NCBI GenBank assembly: GCA_027489965.1 | Contig: JAIXZA010000076.1 | Coordinates: 1 to 35,850 of the forward strand | Direction of reading: 5' to 3' | Length of the DNA stretch: 35,850 nt | DNA from: Verrucomicrobiaceae bacterium | Lineage (GTDB): Bacteria; Verrucomicrobiota; Verrucomicrobiia; Verrucomicrobiales; Verrucomicrobiaceae | Shown: positions 1-8,605 of the stretch, one piece after another | Layout: each line of letters begins with the position of its first letter | Numbering within the stretch: the stretch's first letter is position 1 | Program-made: the position numbers and the translations under genes | The notes under the pieces: model-generated | The model's input: the letters and a program-made list of their open reading frames with translations, nothing else | Database searches by the model: none | Told to the model about the DNA's origin: nothing

Positions 1-3000
1 AAAAACACCGGCCTGGGCTTCATCAATGGCTACTTTGACAACCTGGCTCACGGGCAGGTGGTAACCCTCGCTTATGGGGGCACAAGCTACGCTTTTGTGG
101 CCAACTACTATGGCGGCACGGGTAATGACTTGGTGCTTGCTTGGAAAAATGTGCGCCCCTTTGCCTGGGGCTACAATGAATATGGGCAATTGGGGGATGG
201 TAGCTCAGATCAACGCACGCTGCCGGGCGCTGTGACGACCTCGGGAGCGCTGCAGGGCAAGACGGTGCTTGCGGTGGGTGGTGGGTCCAACTCTAGCATG
301 GCACTATGCTCGGACGGGACGGTGGCTCAGTGGGGTTCAGTTTCTCCGGATGGTCTGCCGTCGATGGTGGAAAATGGTGCAGGATCGGCATTGAATGCGA
401 AGACAGTGGTAGCAATAGCGGCTGGATACAACCATCGACTGGCATTGTGCTCGGATGGAACCATTGCTGCCTGGGGTGAAAACGGCTCTGGTCAGTTGGG
501 CAATGACAGCCGAGCACCCACTGATTTACCAGTGGCCGTGAACACGACGCCTGGTGTTTCGGTGCTGGCAGGCAAGACGGTCGTGGCAATTGCAGCAGGA
601 GCGTTTCATAGCTTGGCGCTATGTTCGGATGGAAGGGTTGCTGCCTGGGGAAGTAATGGCCCGTATGGGGCGCTGGGTGACGGTAGCACGTTCGACTCAT
701 CTGTGCCTGTCTGGGTGGATACTTCGGGTATTCTCTTTGATAAGACGGTGGTATCCATTGCAACGGGTGAAAGGCATAGCTTGGCACTGTGCTCTGACGG
801 CACGCTCGTTGCGTGGGGAGCTTTCGAAGGGAGTCCCGGTCTGGACTCTCCTGGTTCTGCGGTGCCCAAGGTAGTCAATACAGCCCCTGGTTCTGCCTTG
901 AATGGCAAAACGGTGGTGGCAATTGCAGCGGGTGGCGGTCATAGCTTGGCGCTGTGCTCCGACGGGACGATTGCAGCCTGGGGTGAAAACGTGGATGGCC
1001 AGCTGGGCAATAACACTTCTGGGCCGAGTAATGCCTTGCCGATAGCCGTCAATACAGCCGCGGGCGTGTCTGCACTGGCAGGCAAAACGGTGGTAGCAAT
1101 TGGAGCAGGTGCATCGCACAGCCTAGCATTGTGTTCGGACGGCAGGCTTGTGGCCTGGGGAAGTAATGGTGATGGCCAACTGGGCACTTATCAGATCCGC
1201 CCAGAGCTTGGCACATCCTTTACATCAACACCCGTGTTCGTGAATTCAACCGCCATCACGGCCGCAGGCGAACGGTTCAGCAAGCTTGCTGGCAAGTTGC
1301 CGTTCAGGCATTCTCTAGCATTGGTGGCGTCCCCCTATCCCACAGACCCTGCAAGTAATGCAGACTTAGCAACACTGGCCCTGAGCAACGGGACACTTAG
1401 TCCAGTGTTTAATAGCGGAACGTTGAGCTACACGGCTGGTGTGAGTGCGGCACAGCCGTCGATCACGCTCTCAGCCGATCTAGCGCAAGCAGGAGCAACA
1501 ATCCAAGTGCGAGTCAATGGCGGGACTTACATGAACTTGGCAAGTGGAGTCACCAGCCAAGCTCTCGCGCTCAACCAAGGCAACAACACGATCGAGGTCA
1601 AAGTGACTTCACAGAATGGCCTCGCCTCAAGAACCTACACGGTCGTCGTTAATCGTTCCTCAGCCATCTTTGCTTTGGGCGACAGTCTTTCAAGCGTGGA
1701 TGGCGGATTCACGGGGACTGCTCCTGATTACTACAACGGACGATGGTCGAATGGACCTGTTTGGACCGAACAGTTCGCCAGCAGCTACGGACGATCCATG
1801 TCCTTTGGTCAGACGGTCTTTGCCTCAGGTGGGGCGGTGACGGGTGATTTGGATGGTCAGGTGTCTGATCTGTTGAGTTCCACCTCTTGGCTGGGGCTTA
1901 GCTCCACAGCTAAGAACGAGTCGATTGTAACTCTCTGGTGTGGCGGTAACGATCTGCTCAACAAGGCCGGGGAGGATGTGTTTGACCTGTCGGTGGCCAA
2001 TTGGACTGCGGTCATCAATCAGTCGGTCAATGATATCAAGGCAGCCATCGTAAGGCTGAACGGAGCGGGAGCGCGCATCGTGGTGGTGCCAAACTTGCCC
2101 GATCTGAGCCGCCTGCCAGCCGCGACGGCCTACGGTTTGACCACTGCGGAGAAGACTTTTGCCAAGGCGCGGGTCGTGGACTTCAACAATGCACTGAAAG
2201 CGGCCATCGTGTCCCTGCGAAGCACGCTGCCCAGCATGCGAATGGTTGAGGTGGACATTTTTGCCAAGTTTAATGCCATGCTGGCGGCGCCAGCGAGTTA
2301 TGGACTGACGAAAACCTCTGTCGGAGCGCTGCAAGACGTCAGCCTCGCCAACAAGAGCTTTTCCGGAGCGGGTGCCAGCTACATGTTCTGGGACTTCATT
2401 CACCCCAGCACCAAAGTGCATGGCTTGATTGCGCAATGGGCGAAAGAAGCTTTGGGGGGAGCGGGGTTGTCACCGCCGGTCATTAAAACGCAGCCAGTGG
2501 GGCAGCAAATCGTGAAGGGAGCTCCCTTCACTCTTTCCGTGGTGGCTGAGGGAACAGGATGCTCCTACCAATGGCAGCATGAGGGAGTCGATATTCCTGG
2601 GGCAACCGGAGCAAGCTATAAAGACCTATCAGCCTCTGAGACTGACGCTGGCAGCTACTCTGTGCGTGTGAGCAATGCAGGGGGAGAAGTGATCAGCGCG
2701 GATGCTGTGATCGTGGTGCAATTGCCGCCAGTGCTGGTCACCTTACCAAGCCCGCAACTTGTAGCGGTGGGTTATCCGATCAGCTTCGAAGCGGGAGCTG
2801 AAGGGGATGGACTCACATATGTGTGGAAGCGGTCTGGAGCGGTCATTACGGGTGCCTCAGGTTCGTTGTTCAACCTTGCTTCAGCCACGCTCAGCAATGC
2901 CGGAAGTTACGTCGTTGAAGTGAGCAATAAGGCCGGCAAAGCCACCTCTAGTGCGAATGCGGCTCAACTCGGCGTGGTGGACACCACGGCCAAAACTTCC

Positions 3001-4785
3001 ATACTCGGCACGGCAGCAACGGCGAGCTTTACCATCACGACGGCGGGCAACGGCTTGACCTATGCCTGGAAGAAGGATGGGAGTGATCTGCCGGTAGATG
3101 TTCGCATCACGGGAGCCACGGCCAAGGTTCTAACGATCAAGAACCTCTCAGCCGATGATGCGGGGCTCTATACTTGTGAAGTCACGGGTCCCGGTGGCAC
3201 GCTCAGCGGCGGTGCTAACACGCTGGTGGTCTTCAGCCAGAAGCCGGAGATCCTTACGCCGGTGGTCATGCCAGATGCCATCGTTAGTGGCAGCTACAGC
3301 TACCCGATCCCGGTCAACGGTTCAGATGACCTGACGCCGACCAGCTACGCCGCCACGGGCCTGCCAACCGGGCTTATCTGCAACGCGACGACGGGTGTGA
3401 TCAGCGGTAAACCCACCGTGTCCAAAGCCACGCCTTACGCTGTGACACTGAAGGCCAGCAACACGAAGGGTAGCACCACGGCCACCAGCACGCTGCGGGT
3501 GCATGCCTTGCCAGCGACCCTGACGGGAACCTTCAACGGGCTGGTAGAACGCAGCACCGAACTGAGTGGGCCATCGGTAGGCAGCACGCTGCAAGGGCAC
3601 GGCGGCAGACTCTCCAACCTGGTGATCACCAGCACGGGCAACTTCACCGGCACGCTGCTCCTGGAAGAAAAGAGCTACGCCATACCTGGTGGCAGCCGGC
3701 TGGATGCGGAGCTGGATGCTGACGCGACCGCCACCGTGAAGCTGCTGCGTGGCACGGCTGCTGACAGCATTCCTGATTTGACCGTGCAGTTCACCCTCAA
3801 CAAGGACACTGGCGAACTTACTGGGACGCTGAGCGATGGAGGAGTGGGCACGCCTGTGAACCTGCGTGGCTGGAGGCAGGGCGCCCAGATTGCGGGGCGA
3901 ACCGGAGCTTACACCGCTGCGTTGGACATCGAGGATCAGGTGCTGGTGGGTGACATCACCTATCCACAAGGCAATGGCTACCTGACTATGAGCGTCGGTG
4001 CCACGGGAGCAGTGATGTGGGGTGGGAAGCTGGCCGATGGCACGGCGATCACCGGCAGCAGCGGGGTGGCAGCTGGGGGCGACATTCCCGTCCATCAACT
4101 GCTCTACAGCACCACCTCGGCGGCCACCGCAGGATCGGCACACGGGTGGGTGACGATCAGCGACGACAGTGTGGACACACCGGTCAATAGCGGCAAAGCC
4201 CTGCTGGATGGTGCTATCGACTGGCTCAAGAAGCCGCAGGCCAGCAGCAGCACGACACGCAGCTACAAGCAAGGGTTCCCGCTGCATAATCTGGTCGTGG
4301 GAGGAGGTCGCTACGCGGCTCCGGCAGCCGGGGAAGTGCTGCTGGGAGTTGTGGATGGCGGCGTGGGCACCACAAACGCAAGCCTCAAGTTCACCGAAGG
4401 CGGGCTGACGGGACCTGCACCCATCGTTGGAGCGGTGATGGCGTCCAATGTGGCCAGCGTGCCGGTGCGCATCACCAGCACAAACGCGGTGGTGATGCCG
4501 ACGGGTAGCGACAACCCAGCAGGCGTGTCGTTGAAGATCACCGCCAGCAGCGGGCTGATAAGCGGCAGCTTCGTCTTGAAGAATGATCCTGACCCCACAG
4601 ACACGACGGCACCGATTGCGCTGCTGAGCCGCACGGCGAACTATGCCGGGGTGCTAGTGCCTCGGTTAAGCATGGGAGTGGGTCAGTTCCAACTGGCGGA
4701 ACTGCCCTCGCAACAGGGATCAGTGAAGACCACGCTGAGCACCTCGCCGATGTGGTCAGGGCAGGTCACGTTTGGATCCCCCTGA
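1..4785 (+). CDS. Giant secreted RCC1 / SGNH-esterase / Ig-module protein, 5' end outside window
   Basis: The reading frame is open from base 1, so the gene starts upstream; the GTG at 58 is not its true start. The first ~50 residues end in GGTGNDLVL, the usual close of autotransporter-associated beta-strand repeats. Next come seven RCC1-type blades (nt ~150-1330), six carrying ALCSDG...WG. A cadherin-like beta-sandwich follows (~1340-1655), then a GDSL/SGNH hydrolase (~1660-2460) with GDSL at 1678, GGND near 1942 and DFIHP near 2392, which supply the Ser, Gly/Asn and Asp-His of that fold. Ig-like modules (~2470-3230), a putative-Ig (He_PIG-like) module (~3240-3510) and a C-terminal ~420-residue region shared with the 8606-11065 product complete it. 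It is probably a surface or extracellular protein with esterase activity; the substrate is unknown. Export is inferred, since the N-terminus is not visible. Confidence 0.85.
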   Translation, partial: KNTGLGFINGYFDNLAHGQVVTLAYGGTSYAFVANYYGGTGNDLVLAWKNVRPFAWGYNEYGQLGDGSSDQRTLPGAVTTSGALQGKTVLAVGGGSNSSMALCSDGTVAQWGSVSPDGLPSMVENGAGSALNAKTVVAIAAGYNHRLALCSDGTIAAWGENGSGQLGNDSRAPTDLPVAVNTTPGVSVLAGKTVVAIAAGAFHSLALCSDGRVAAWGSNGPYGALGDGSTFDSSVPVWVDTSGILFDKTVVSIATGERHSLALCSDGTLVAWGAFEGSPGLDSPGSAVPKVVNTAPGSALNGKTVVAIAAGGGHSLALCSDGTIAAWGENVDGQLGNNTSGPSNALPIAVNTAAGVSALAGKTVVAIGAGASHSLALCSDGRLVAWGSNGDGQLGTYQIRPELGTSFTSTPVFVNSTAITAAGERFSKLAGKLPFRHSLALVASPYPTDPASNADLATLALSNGTLSPVFNSGTLSYTAGVSAAQPSITLSADLAQAGATIQVRVNGGTYMNLASGVTSQALALNQGNNTIEVKVTSQNGLASRTYTVVVNRSSAIFALGDSLSSVDGGFTGTAPDYYNGRWSNGPVWTEQFASSYGRSMSFGQTVFASGGAVTGDLDGQVSDLLSSTSWLGLSSTAKNESIVTLWCGGNDLLNKAGEDVFDLSVANWTAVINQSVNDIKAAIVRLNGAGARIVVVPNLPDLSRLPAATAYGLTTAEKTFAKARVVDFNNALKAAIVSLRSTLPSMRMVEVDIFAKFNAMLAAPASYGLTKTSVGALQDVSLANKSFSGAGASYMFWDFIHPSTKVHGLIAQWAKEALGGAGLSPPVIKTQPVGQQIVKGAPFTLSVVAEGTGCSYQWQHEGVDIPGATGASYKDLSASETDAGSYSVRVSNAGGEVISADAVIVVQLPPVLVTLPSPQLVAVGYPISFEAGAEGDGLTYVWKRSGAVITGASGSLFNLASATLSNAGSYVVEVSNKAGKATSSANAAQLGVVDTTAKTSILGTAATASFTITTAGNGLTYAWKKDGSDLPVDVRITGATAKVLTIKNLSADDAGLYTCEVTGPGGTLSGGANTLVVFSQKPEILTPVVMPDAIVSGSYSYPIPVNGSDDLTPTSYAATGLPTGLICNATTGVISGKPTVSKATPYAVTLKASNTKGSTTATSTLRVHALPATLTGTFNGLVERSTELSGPSVGSTLQGHGGRLSNLVITSTGNFTGTLLLEEKSYAIPGGSRLDAELDADATATVKLLRGTAADSIPDLTVQFTLNKDTGELTGTLSDGGVGTPVNLRGWRQGAQIAGRTGAYTAALDIEDQVLVGDITYPQGNGYLTMSVGATGAVMWGGKLADGTAITGSSGVAAGGDIPVHQLLYSTTSAATAGSAHGWVTISDDSVDTPVNSGKALLDGAIDWLKKPQASSSTTRSYKQGFPLHNLVVGGGRYAAPAAGEVLLGVVDGGVGTTNASLKFTEGGLTGPAPIVGAVMASNVASVPVRITSTNAVVMPTGSDNPAGVSLKITASSGLISGSFVLKNDPDPTDTTAPIALLSRTANYAGVLVPRLSMGVGQFQLAELPSQQGSVKTTLSTSPMWSGQVTFGSP
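2959..4785 (+). repeat. Copy A of a ~1.8 kb direct repeat encoding Ig + C-terminal domains
   Basis: The 3' part of this gene and that of the gene ending at 11065 align over about 1.8 kb in the same orientation. The closest stretch is a 71-nt perfect match (4378-4448 with 10664-10734). A central part near 3670-3870 is much less alike. The pattern suggests duplication followed by partial gene conversion. Confidence 0.85.
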
Positions 4786-4913
4786 TCGGGGTAGGTCTCC
4801 ATTGAGGGGGAGCTATTGGCTCTTTTGGGCTAACCCTTTGAGAGGTTTGAATCAGAAAAGAATGAGATTTAACTAATAAAAAAAAAAAAAAAAAGCCTCG
4901 AACAACCGTTAAA
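4786..4913. other. Intergenic spacer with an A17 homopolymer (4878-4894)
   Basis: This short spacer between two large secreted-protein genes holds an uninterrupted run of 17 A on the + strand, 20 bases before the ATG at 4914. No clear Shine-Dalgarno sequence or terminator is visible. Such a run can slip during replication, or its length may be a sequencing error. Confidence 0.7.
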
Positions 4914-7900
4914 ATGAAATTCTTTGCTCTCACCGAGGAGTCTTCGAAACCGCTTACCGCAACCTTGGGCGCTACGATCAGATGCTGGGCGCTGTTTTTA
5001 GTGGCTGCTACCGTGTTACTATCAGGCCTAGTTAGGGCGGCCCACCGCTTCCTGCCTTGTCTCGTCCTCTTGATGACGGTTTTCCTGGGCTTCTCGCCCT
5101 TGTGGGCCGTGCCGGTCGTCTCCAACCTTACCTCCGCCCAACGGGCCGGGACAAAGCTGGTGGACATCACCTATGATCTCGCCACGCCCGGCTTTCCGTC
5201 AGCGTCGGTGAGCCTGAAGGTATCCAGCGACGGCGGCACGACTTGGACGGTTCCGGTGACGTCCGTAAGCGGGAACCTCGGTGCCAGCACAGCGCCCGGC
5301 ATCGGTAAAACTATCGTTTGGGATGCCGGCACGGACTGGCCGCTCAGCTACAGCACGCAGATGCGCTTCCGGGTTGTGGCGGATGATGGTTACACGGCTT
5401 CTCCGGATGAGGACGCTGAAGCGGCACCAACAGCCTACCGAATTGAGAGCACCGCGCTCGTCAATTACCCACTCACAGCCGGACAGAGCTATGCGGTGGG
5501 TTTTAGGCTTATTGACCCCCAAAGCGGTTTGCTGGCACCGGTGGATGGTAGCGTAACGTTGGGCTTGTTGAACATCGATCGGCAGCCCGTGGGCTTTGCC
5601 TACACGCTGAGTCCCGCGACGCTTCCGGTGGTGCAGGGTGTTGTCAGCGGTTCCGTCACCGTGACGTCGGCATCGGATTTATCGGCTGCCTATATGGCCG
5701 TGACGGCATTTCAGGCGTCGGCTCCTCTGCCTGCCCCCATGGTAAACAGCTTAGAGAAAACCATCAATCTCAGCGCAGCGAGCACCCCTGCGGCAGCGCC
5801 CCAGCAGGTGCTTGAATTGTTTGATCTCTTGGGGATCGCACTGCCGAAGCGGCTTGAAGAGTATGCCCGGCCCTCGCCTTGGGTTGGGTTGGTTTACCCG
5901 CTGCCAGGTTCCGCCGACAATTATAGGATCTCAGGCAGCTATGGGGAGTGGCGGAAGCCCGGACGACCGCATGATGGGCTCGATTTGACGGCCACTCCCG
6001 GCACCCTGGTGCGTGCAATCTCCGGGGGGGTGGTGAGCTGGGTGGGCAACCTGGGAAGTGATGGTGGCCTGGTGGTCATCAATCACGGCAATGGTTACTG
6101 CAGCCGTTACTTACACATCGATTCGAGTGTGGTGTGGAACCAAGTTGTGGCGGACGGAGAATGGATCGGAAAGGTCGCGGCGATCACCGCGCCCCACCTT
6201 CACCTGGAGATTCGTAAGAACTGCCCCGCTCATTATTACGAATATCAACCGGGGCGCGACGGGGCACCGTTCCAGACGGGTCAGGTTGGCGCTGGCGTGA
6301 CGCTTGGCACCCAGGTCAACCCACTCCTTTTTAATGGATTGTTCACCACCTCGCCCCTTCTAACCGCTGCAAACGACACAAAGCCTCCGCAAATCCGGGG
6401 TCTGAATTTCTTCAGCACGGCGACCGGCCAACGCCCGAGCACGGACCTCTACTTTCCGGCGTCCCAAACGGGCATCAAGTTGGACGGAGGACGCGTCGAT
6501 GCCGAGGGCGTGATCGAGGTCGTAGATACGGAGGCCACAACAGCAGCTCCCTACGTCCTTCCACCACGGAGCCTCCTCATCACCGAGAGTCTCCCGGATG
6601 GAACGGCCTCCCGTGAGCTAGCGAACGTCTCCTTTGAGCGGGAGAGCGGCGTGCGCCCGCTCTTCCATCCCTATTCGGGCCAGAATCCGGCCACGCATGG
6701 CTATGCTATTCCATTTTCGCTAAACTTGGAGCGCAAGGACTCCTTTCCCTTCTGGTTCAAGTGGGATACTAGCAGGTATGCCAATACGCCGGACGGACCC
6801 CGGAAGTTGACCTTCACCGCCACGGATTGGATGGAGCGGCAGGCCACCCACGTTGCGACCTTCGGCCCCGCGTTCCCACAGGCGGTGCCATCGCAGAGCG
6901 TCCCGGAGGATCCGGATGGCGTCACCTTCGATGTGAAGGTCAAAGCCCATCTGGGACCCTTCCTGAGCGGGATGACCGGTTTTGCGAAGGATCGTCTTGC
7001 ACTGAGCTTCCGAGGCGAGCCTAAAGCCGATTTTGCCTATGAAGCCTTTTGGATCCCACCGGGCGGCGCTGAGGAGGCGGAAACGTCCGTCGAGTTTGAG
7101 GGAGCGAACGCCGCCACCCCCCACGTGGAAAAGACGCTGCAGGTGCGGGTGCGGTTAAAGCCCGGCACCGAGATGCCGCAGGAACCCCAGACCCTGGTGC
7201 TCCTGGCGAAATCCGGTAATTTCCCAAACCTGGCCCATGATTTGGAGGTGGAGTTGGGGCCCTCGATCTGCGCGCCACTGCCACTGGACGGCACCCCACC
7301 CGCGGCCCCGGCAGGCTTCTCCCTCATCCCTGGGGGCAGTTTCACGATGGGGAGGACGAGCGGGGACACGGATTTAAATGCACCTCCAACTACCGTGACT
7401 CTGAGTCCTTTCTACATGCAGCAGACCGAAACGACCAAAGCCCACTGGGATGAGGTCCGGGCATGGGCTCTGAGCCACGGCTACGAGGACCTAGCCGTAG
7501 GAGATGGGAAGGCATCGGACCATCCTGCACAAACGGTGAGCTGGTATGACGTAGTGAAATGGTGCAATGCAAGGAGCGAGAAGGAGGGGCTGAGCCCTTG
7601 TTACTACACCGGTCCTGAGCGGCGCGCCGATCAAATTTACCGCAGCGGCTCAGCGGACAACCTCACAGTCTGCTGGGGGGCGAACGGCTATCGCCTGCCG
7701 ACGGAGGCGGAGTGGGAGAAGGCGGCGCGGGGTGGTGTGATCGGGAAGCGGTTTCCGTGGGGGACGGACACGATCAGCCATGCGCAGGCGAATTATTACG
7801 GTAGCTACCAGCTAATCGACGCCTACGATTTGAGTCCGATCAACAATTACCACCCGAGCTACTCGGCGGGCGGTCCATTGGCGTTTCCCTTCACCTCGCC

Positions 7901-8174
7901 AGTGGGGAGCTTTGGGGCAAGCGGGTATGGGCTGTATGACATGGCTGGGAACGCTAGTGAGTGGTGTTGGGACTGGTATGAGCAGAGTTATTACACGACG
8001 AGCAACGGGACGACGGACCCGCGGGGTCCTGCATCGGGCTCGGCCCGGGTGTTCCGTGGCGGCGGTTGGAACGGCCTCGCGATCTACTGCCGCGCCGCGT
8101 ACCGCGACAACTACTCGCCGGGCAACCGCAACGTCGACGGCGGCTTTCGTCCTGCCCGTAGTTCAGTCCCGTAA
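4914..8174 (+). CDS. Exported M23 metallopeptidase fused to a SUMF1/C-type-lectin domain; probable DGR target
   Basis: A signal peptide is best seen before residue ~66 (hydrophobic run ending SPLWA). The ATG at 4914 leaves a long, doubly hydrophobic leader, so the ATG at 5073 is a possible alternative start. A beta-sandwich module follows. The M23/LytM peptidase (~residues 325-440) has zinc-binding HxxxD (H353, D357) and HLHLE (H428, H430), so it probably cuts or binds peptidoglycan. The last ~285 residues form a SUMF1/FGE-like domain (GGSFTMG; LPTEAEWEKAARGG; MAGNASEWCWDW). Aligned by eye to true FGE, the first catalytic cysteine is a glycine and only C1059 remains, so it is unlikely to activate sulfatases. 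The C-terminal ~35 residues match DGR variable regions. It is followed by a broken DGR-type accessory gene. The substrate or ligand is unknown. Confidence 0.85.
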   Translation: MKFFALTEESSKPLTATLGATIRCWALFLVAATVLLSGLVRAAHRFLPCLVLLMTVFLGFSPLWAVPVVSNLTSAQRAGTKLVDITYDLATPGFPSASVSLKVSSDGGTTWTVPVTSVSGNLGASTAPGIGKTIVWDAGTDWPLSYSTQMRFRVVADDGYTASPDEDAEAAPTAYRIESTALVNYPLTAGQSYAVGFRLIDPQSGLLAPVDGSVTLGLLNIDRQPVGFAYTLSPATLPVVQGVVSGSVTVTSASDLSAAYMAVTAFQASAPLPAPMVNSLEKTINLSAASTPAAAPQQVLELFDLLGIALPKRLEEYARPSPWVGLVYPLPGSADNYRISGSYGEWRKPGRPHDGLDLTATPGTLVRAISGGVVSWVGNLGSDGGLVVINHGNGYCSRYLHIDSSVVWNQVVADGEWIGKVAAITAPHLHLEIRKNCPAHYYEYQPGRDGAPFQTGQVGAGVTLGTQVNPLLFNGLFTTSPLLTAANDTKPPQIRGLNFFSTATGQRPSTDLYFPASQTGIKLDGGRVDAEGVIEVVDTEATTAAPYVLPPRSLLITESLPDGTASRELANVSFERESGVRPLFHPYSGQNPATHGYAIPFSLNLERKDSFPFWFKWDTSRYANTPDGPRKLTFTATDWMERQATHVATFGPAFPQAVPSQSVPEDPDGVTFDVKVKAHLGPFLSGMTGFAKDRLALSFRGEPKADFAYEAFWIPPGGAEEAETSVEFEGANAATPHVEKTLQVRVRLKPGTEMPQEPQTLVLLAKSGNFPNLAHDLEVELGPSICAPLPLDGTPPAAPAGFSLIPGGSFTMGRTSGDTDLNAPPTTVTLSPFYMQQTETTKAHWDEVRAWALSHGYEDLAVGDGKASDHPAQTVSWYDVVKWCNARSEKEGLSPCYYTGPERRADQIYRSGSADNLTVCWGANGYRLPTEAEWEKAARGGVIGKRFPWGTDTISHAQANYYGSYQLIDAYDLSPINNYHPSYSAGGPLAFPFTSPVGSFGASGYGLYDMAGNASEWCWDWYEQSYYTTSNGTTDPRGPASGSARVFRGGGWNGLAIYCRAAYRDNYSPGNRNVDGGFRPARSSVP
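8052..8174 (+). other. Probable DGR variable repeat (VR) at the 3' end of the M23-SUMF1 gene
   Basis: Residues 1048-1081 read RGGGW-NGL-A-IY-CRAA-Y-R-DNY-SPGNRN-VD-GGFRPA. This matches the C-type-lectin DGR target pattern in which an adenine-rich template gives RGGSW-NNN-A-NN-CRAA-N-R-NNN. All 13 codons at the expected variable positions (1053-1055, 1057, 1058, 1063, 1065-1067, 1071, 1073-1075) end in C, as expected if they come from AAC template codons mutated at the two A positions. Fixed positions keep non-C codons such as TGG, GCG, TCG and CCG. The exact VR borders cannot be set without the template repeat. Confidence 0.7.
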
Positions 8175-8309
8175 GGAAGCAGGCGGAGCGCCGCAGTGAA
8201 GTGAAGGGAGTGGAGCGGGAGATGAGTGGCGAATGAGCAATGATGAATGACGAACTTAACAGCCCTCAATGCCCCTTGGACGATTTTTTGAGAACTAGAC
8301 CGATTGACG

Positions 8310-8520
8310 ATGCCTTTTGAATTTATCCAGATCCCAGCCACCGGGCACGGAGCCGCCAAGGAGGCGCTGAACGCGCTACTTCGCGGTGGAGGTATCGCGT
8401 CCGTGTGGAAGGAATTTGTCGCCAATGCGGAGGATTCCTTCTGGGCATCATTTCCATCTTTTCTACCTGGCCCTCAGCCCAGCCCCTCCGCGCCAGCAGG
8501 TGCGGCGTCGAAAGCCCTGG
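8310..8520 (+). pseudogene. Truncated HRDC-type DGR accessory gene (N-terminal fragment)
   Basis: An ATG at 8310 opens a frame starting MPFEFIQIPATG, then a helix with ELN-like ALNALLR, then VWKEFV and SFWASF. This resembles the N-terminus of HRDC-domain accessory proteins found beside DGR reverse transcriptases, where the pattern is a FxFxxIP strand, xELNxFLRSHR, and a YWxxCVEYL strand. The likeness fades after codon ~48. A linker-like Pro/Ala/Ser stretch runs to about 8517 and then joins the leader of the next gene. The HRDC domain itself, a template repeat and a reverse transcriptase are missing. The 135 bases before it (8175-8309) are purine-rich, with only a 4-bp GC hairpin (8183-8194) as structure. 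Assignment is from memory of the family, not from a search. Confidence 0.5.
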
Positions 8521-8605
8521 ATGCACTGATTTTCCGATGCCCTCCGCCATTCCTGGTCTCCCTGCTTGCCACTCTTCTGCTGCCCCTTCCTACCTCTCCA
8601 CGCCC

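Noticed and set aside
395..1150. Regularly spaced similar nucleotide repeats, CRISPR-like at first sight
   Set aside because: The repeats are in frame and encode RCC1 blades; spacing and spacers are coding, not CRISPR.
3322..4287. Long - strand frame of 321 codons inside the first secreted protein gene
   Set aside because: It is a shadow of the low-complexity, G+C-rich Ig region; the same kind of shadow appears in the paralogue at 9608-10114.
7310..8174. SUMF1 domain as the formylglycine-generating enzyme for the two sulfatases
   Set aside because: The first catalytic cysteine is replaced by glycine and the C-terminus has the DGR variable-repeat pattern, so a display or lectin role fits better.
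8183..8194. Hairpin after the variable repeat as the DGR cruciform (IMH-associated)
   Set aside because: The stem is only 4 bp, too short to be distinguished from chance in a G+C-rich spacer.
8404..8605. Extension of the third secreted protein gene upstream to 8405
   Set aside because: The extra 67 residues would bury the clean signal peptide starting at 8606 and overlap the accessory-gene fragment in another frame.
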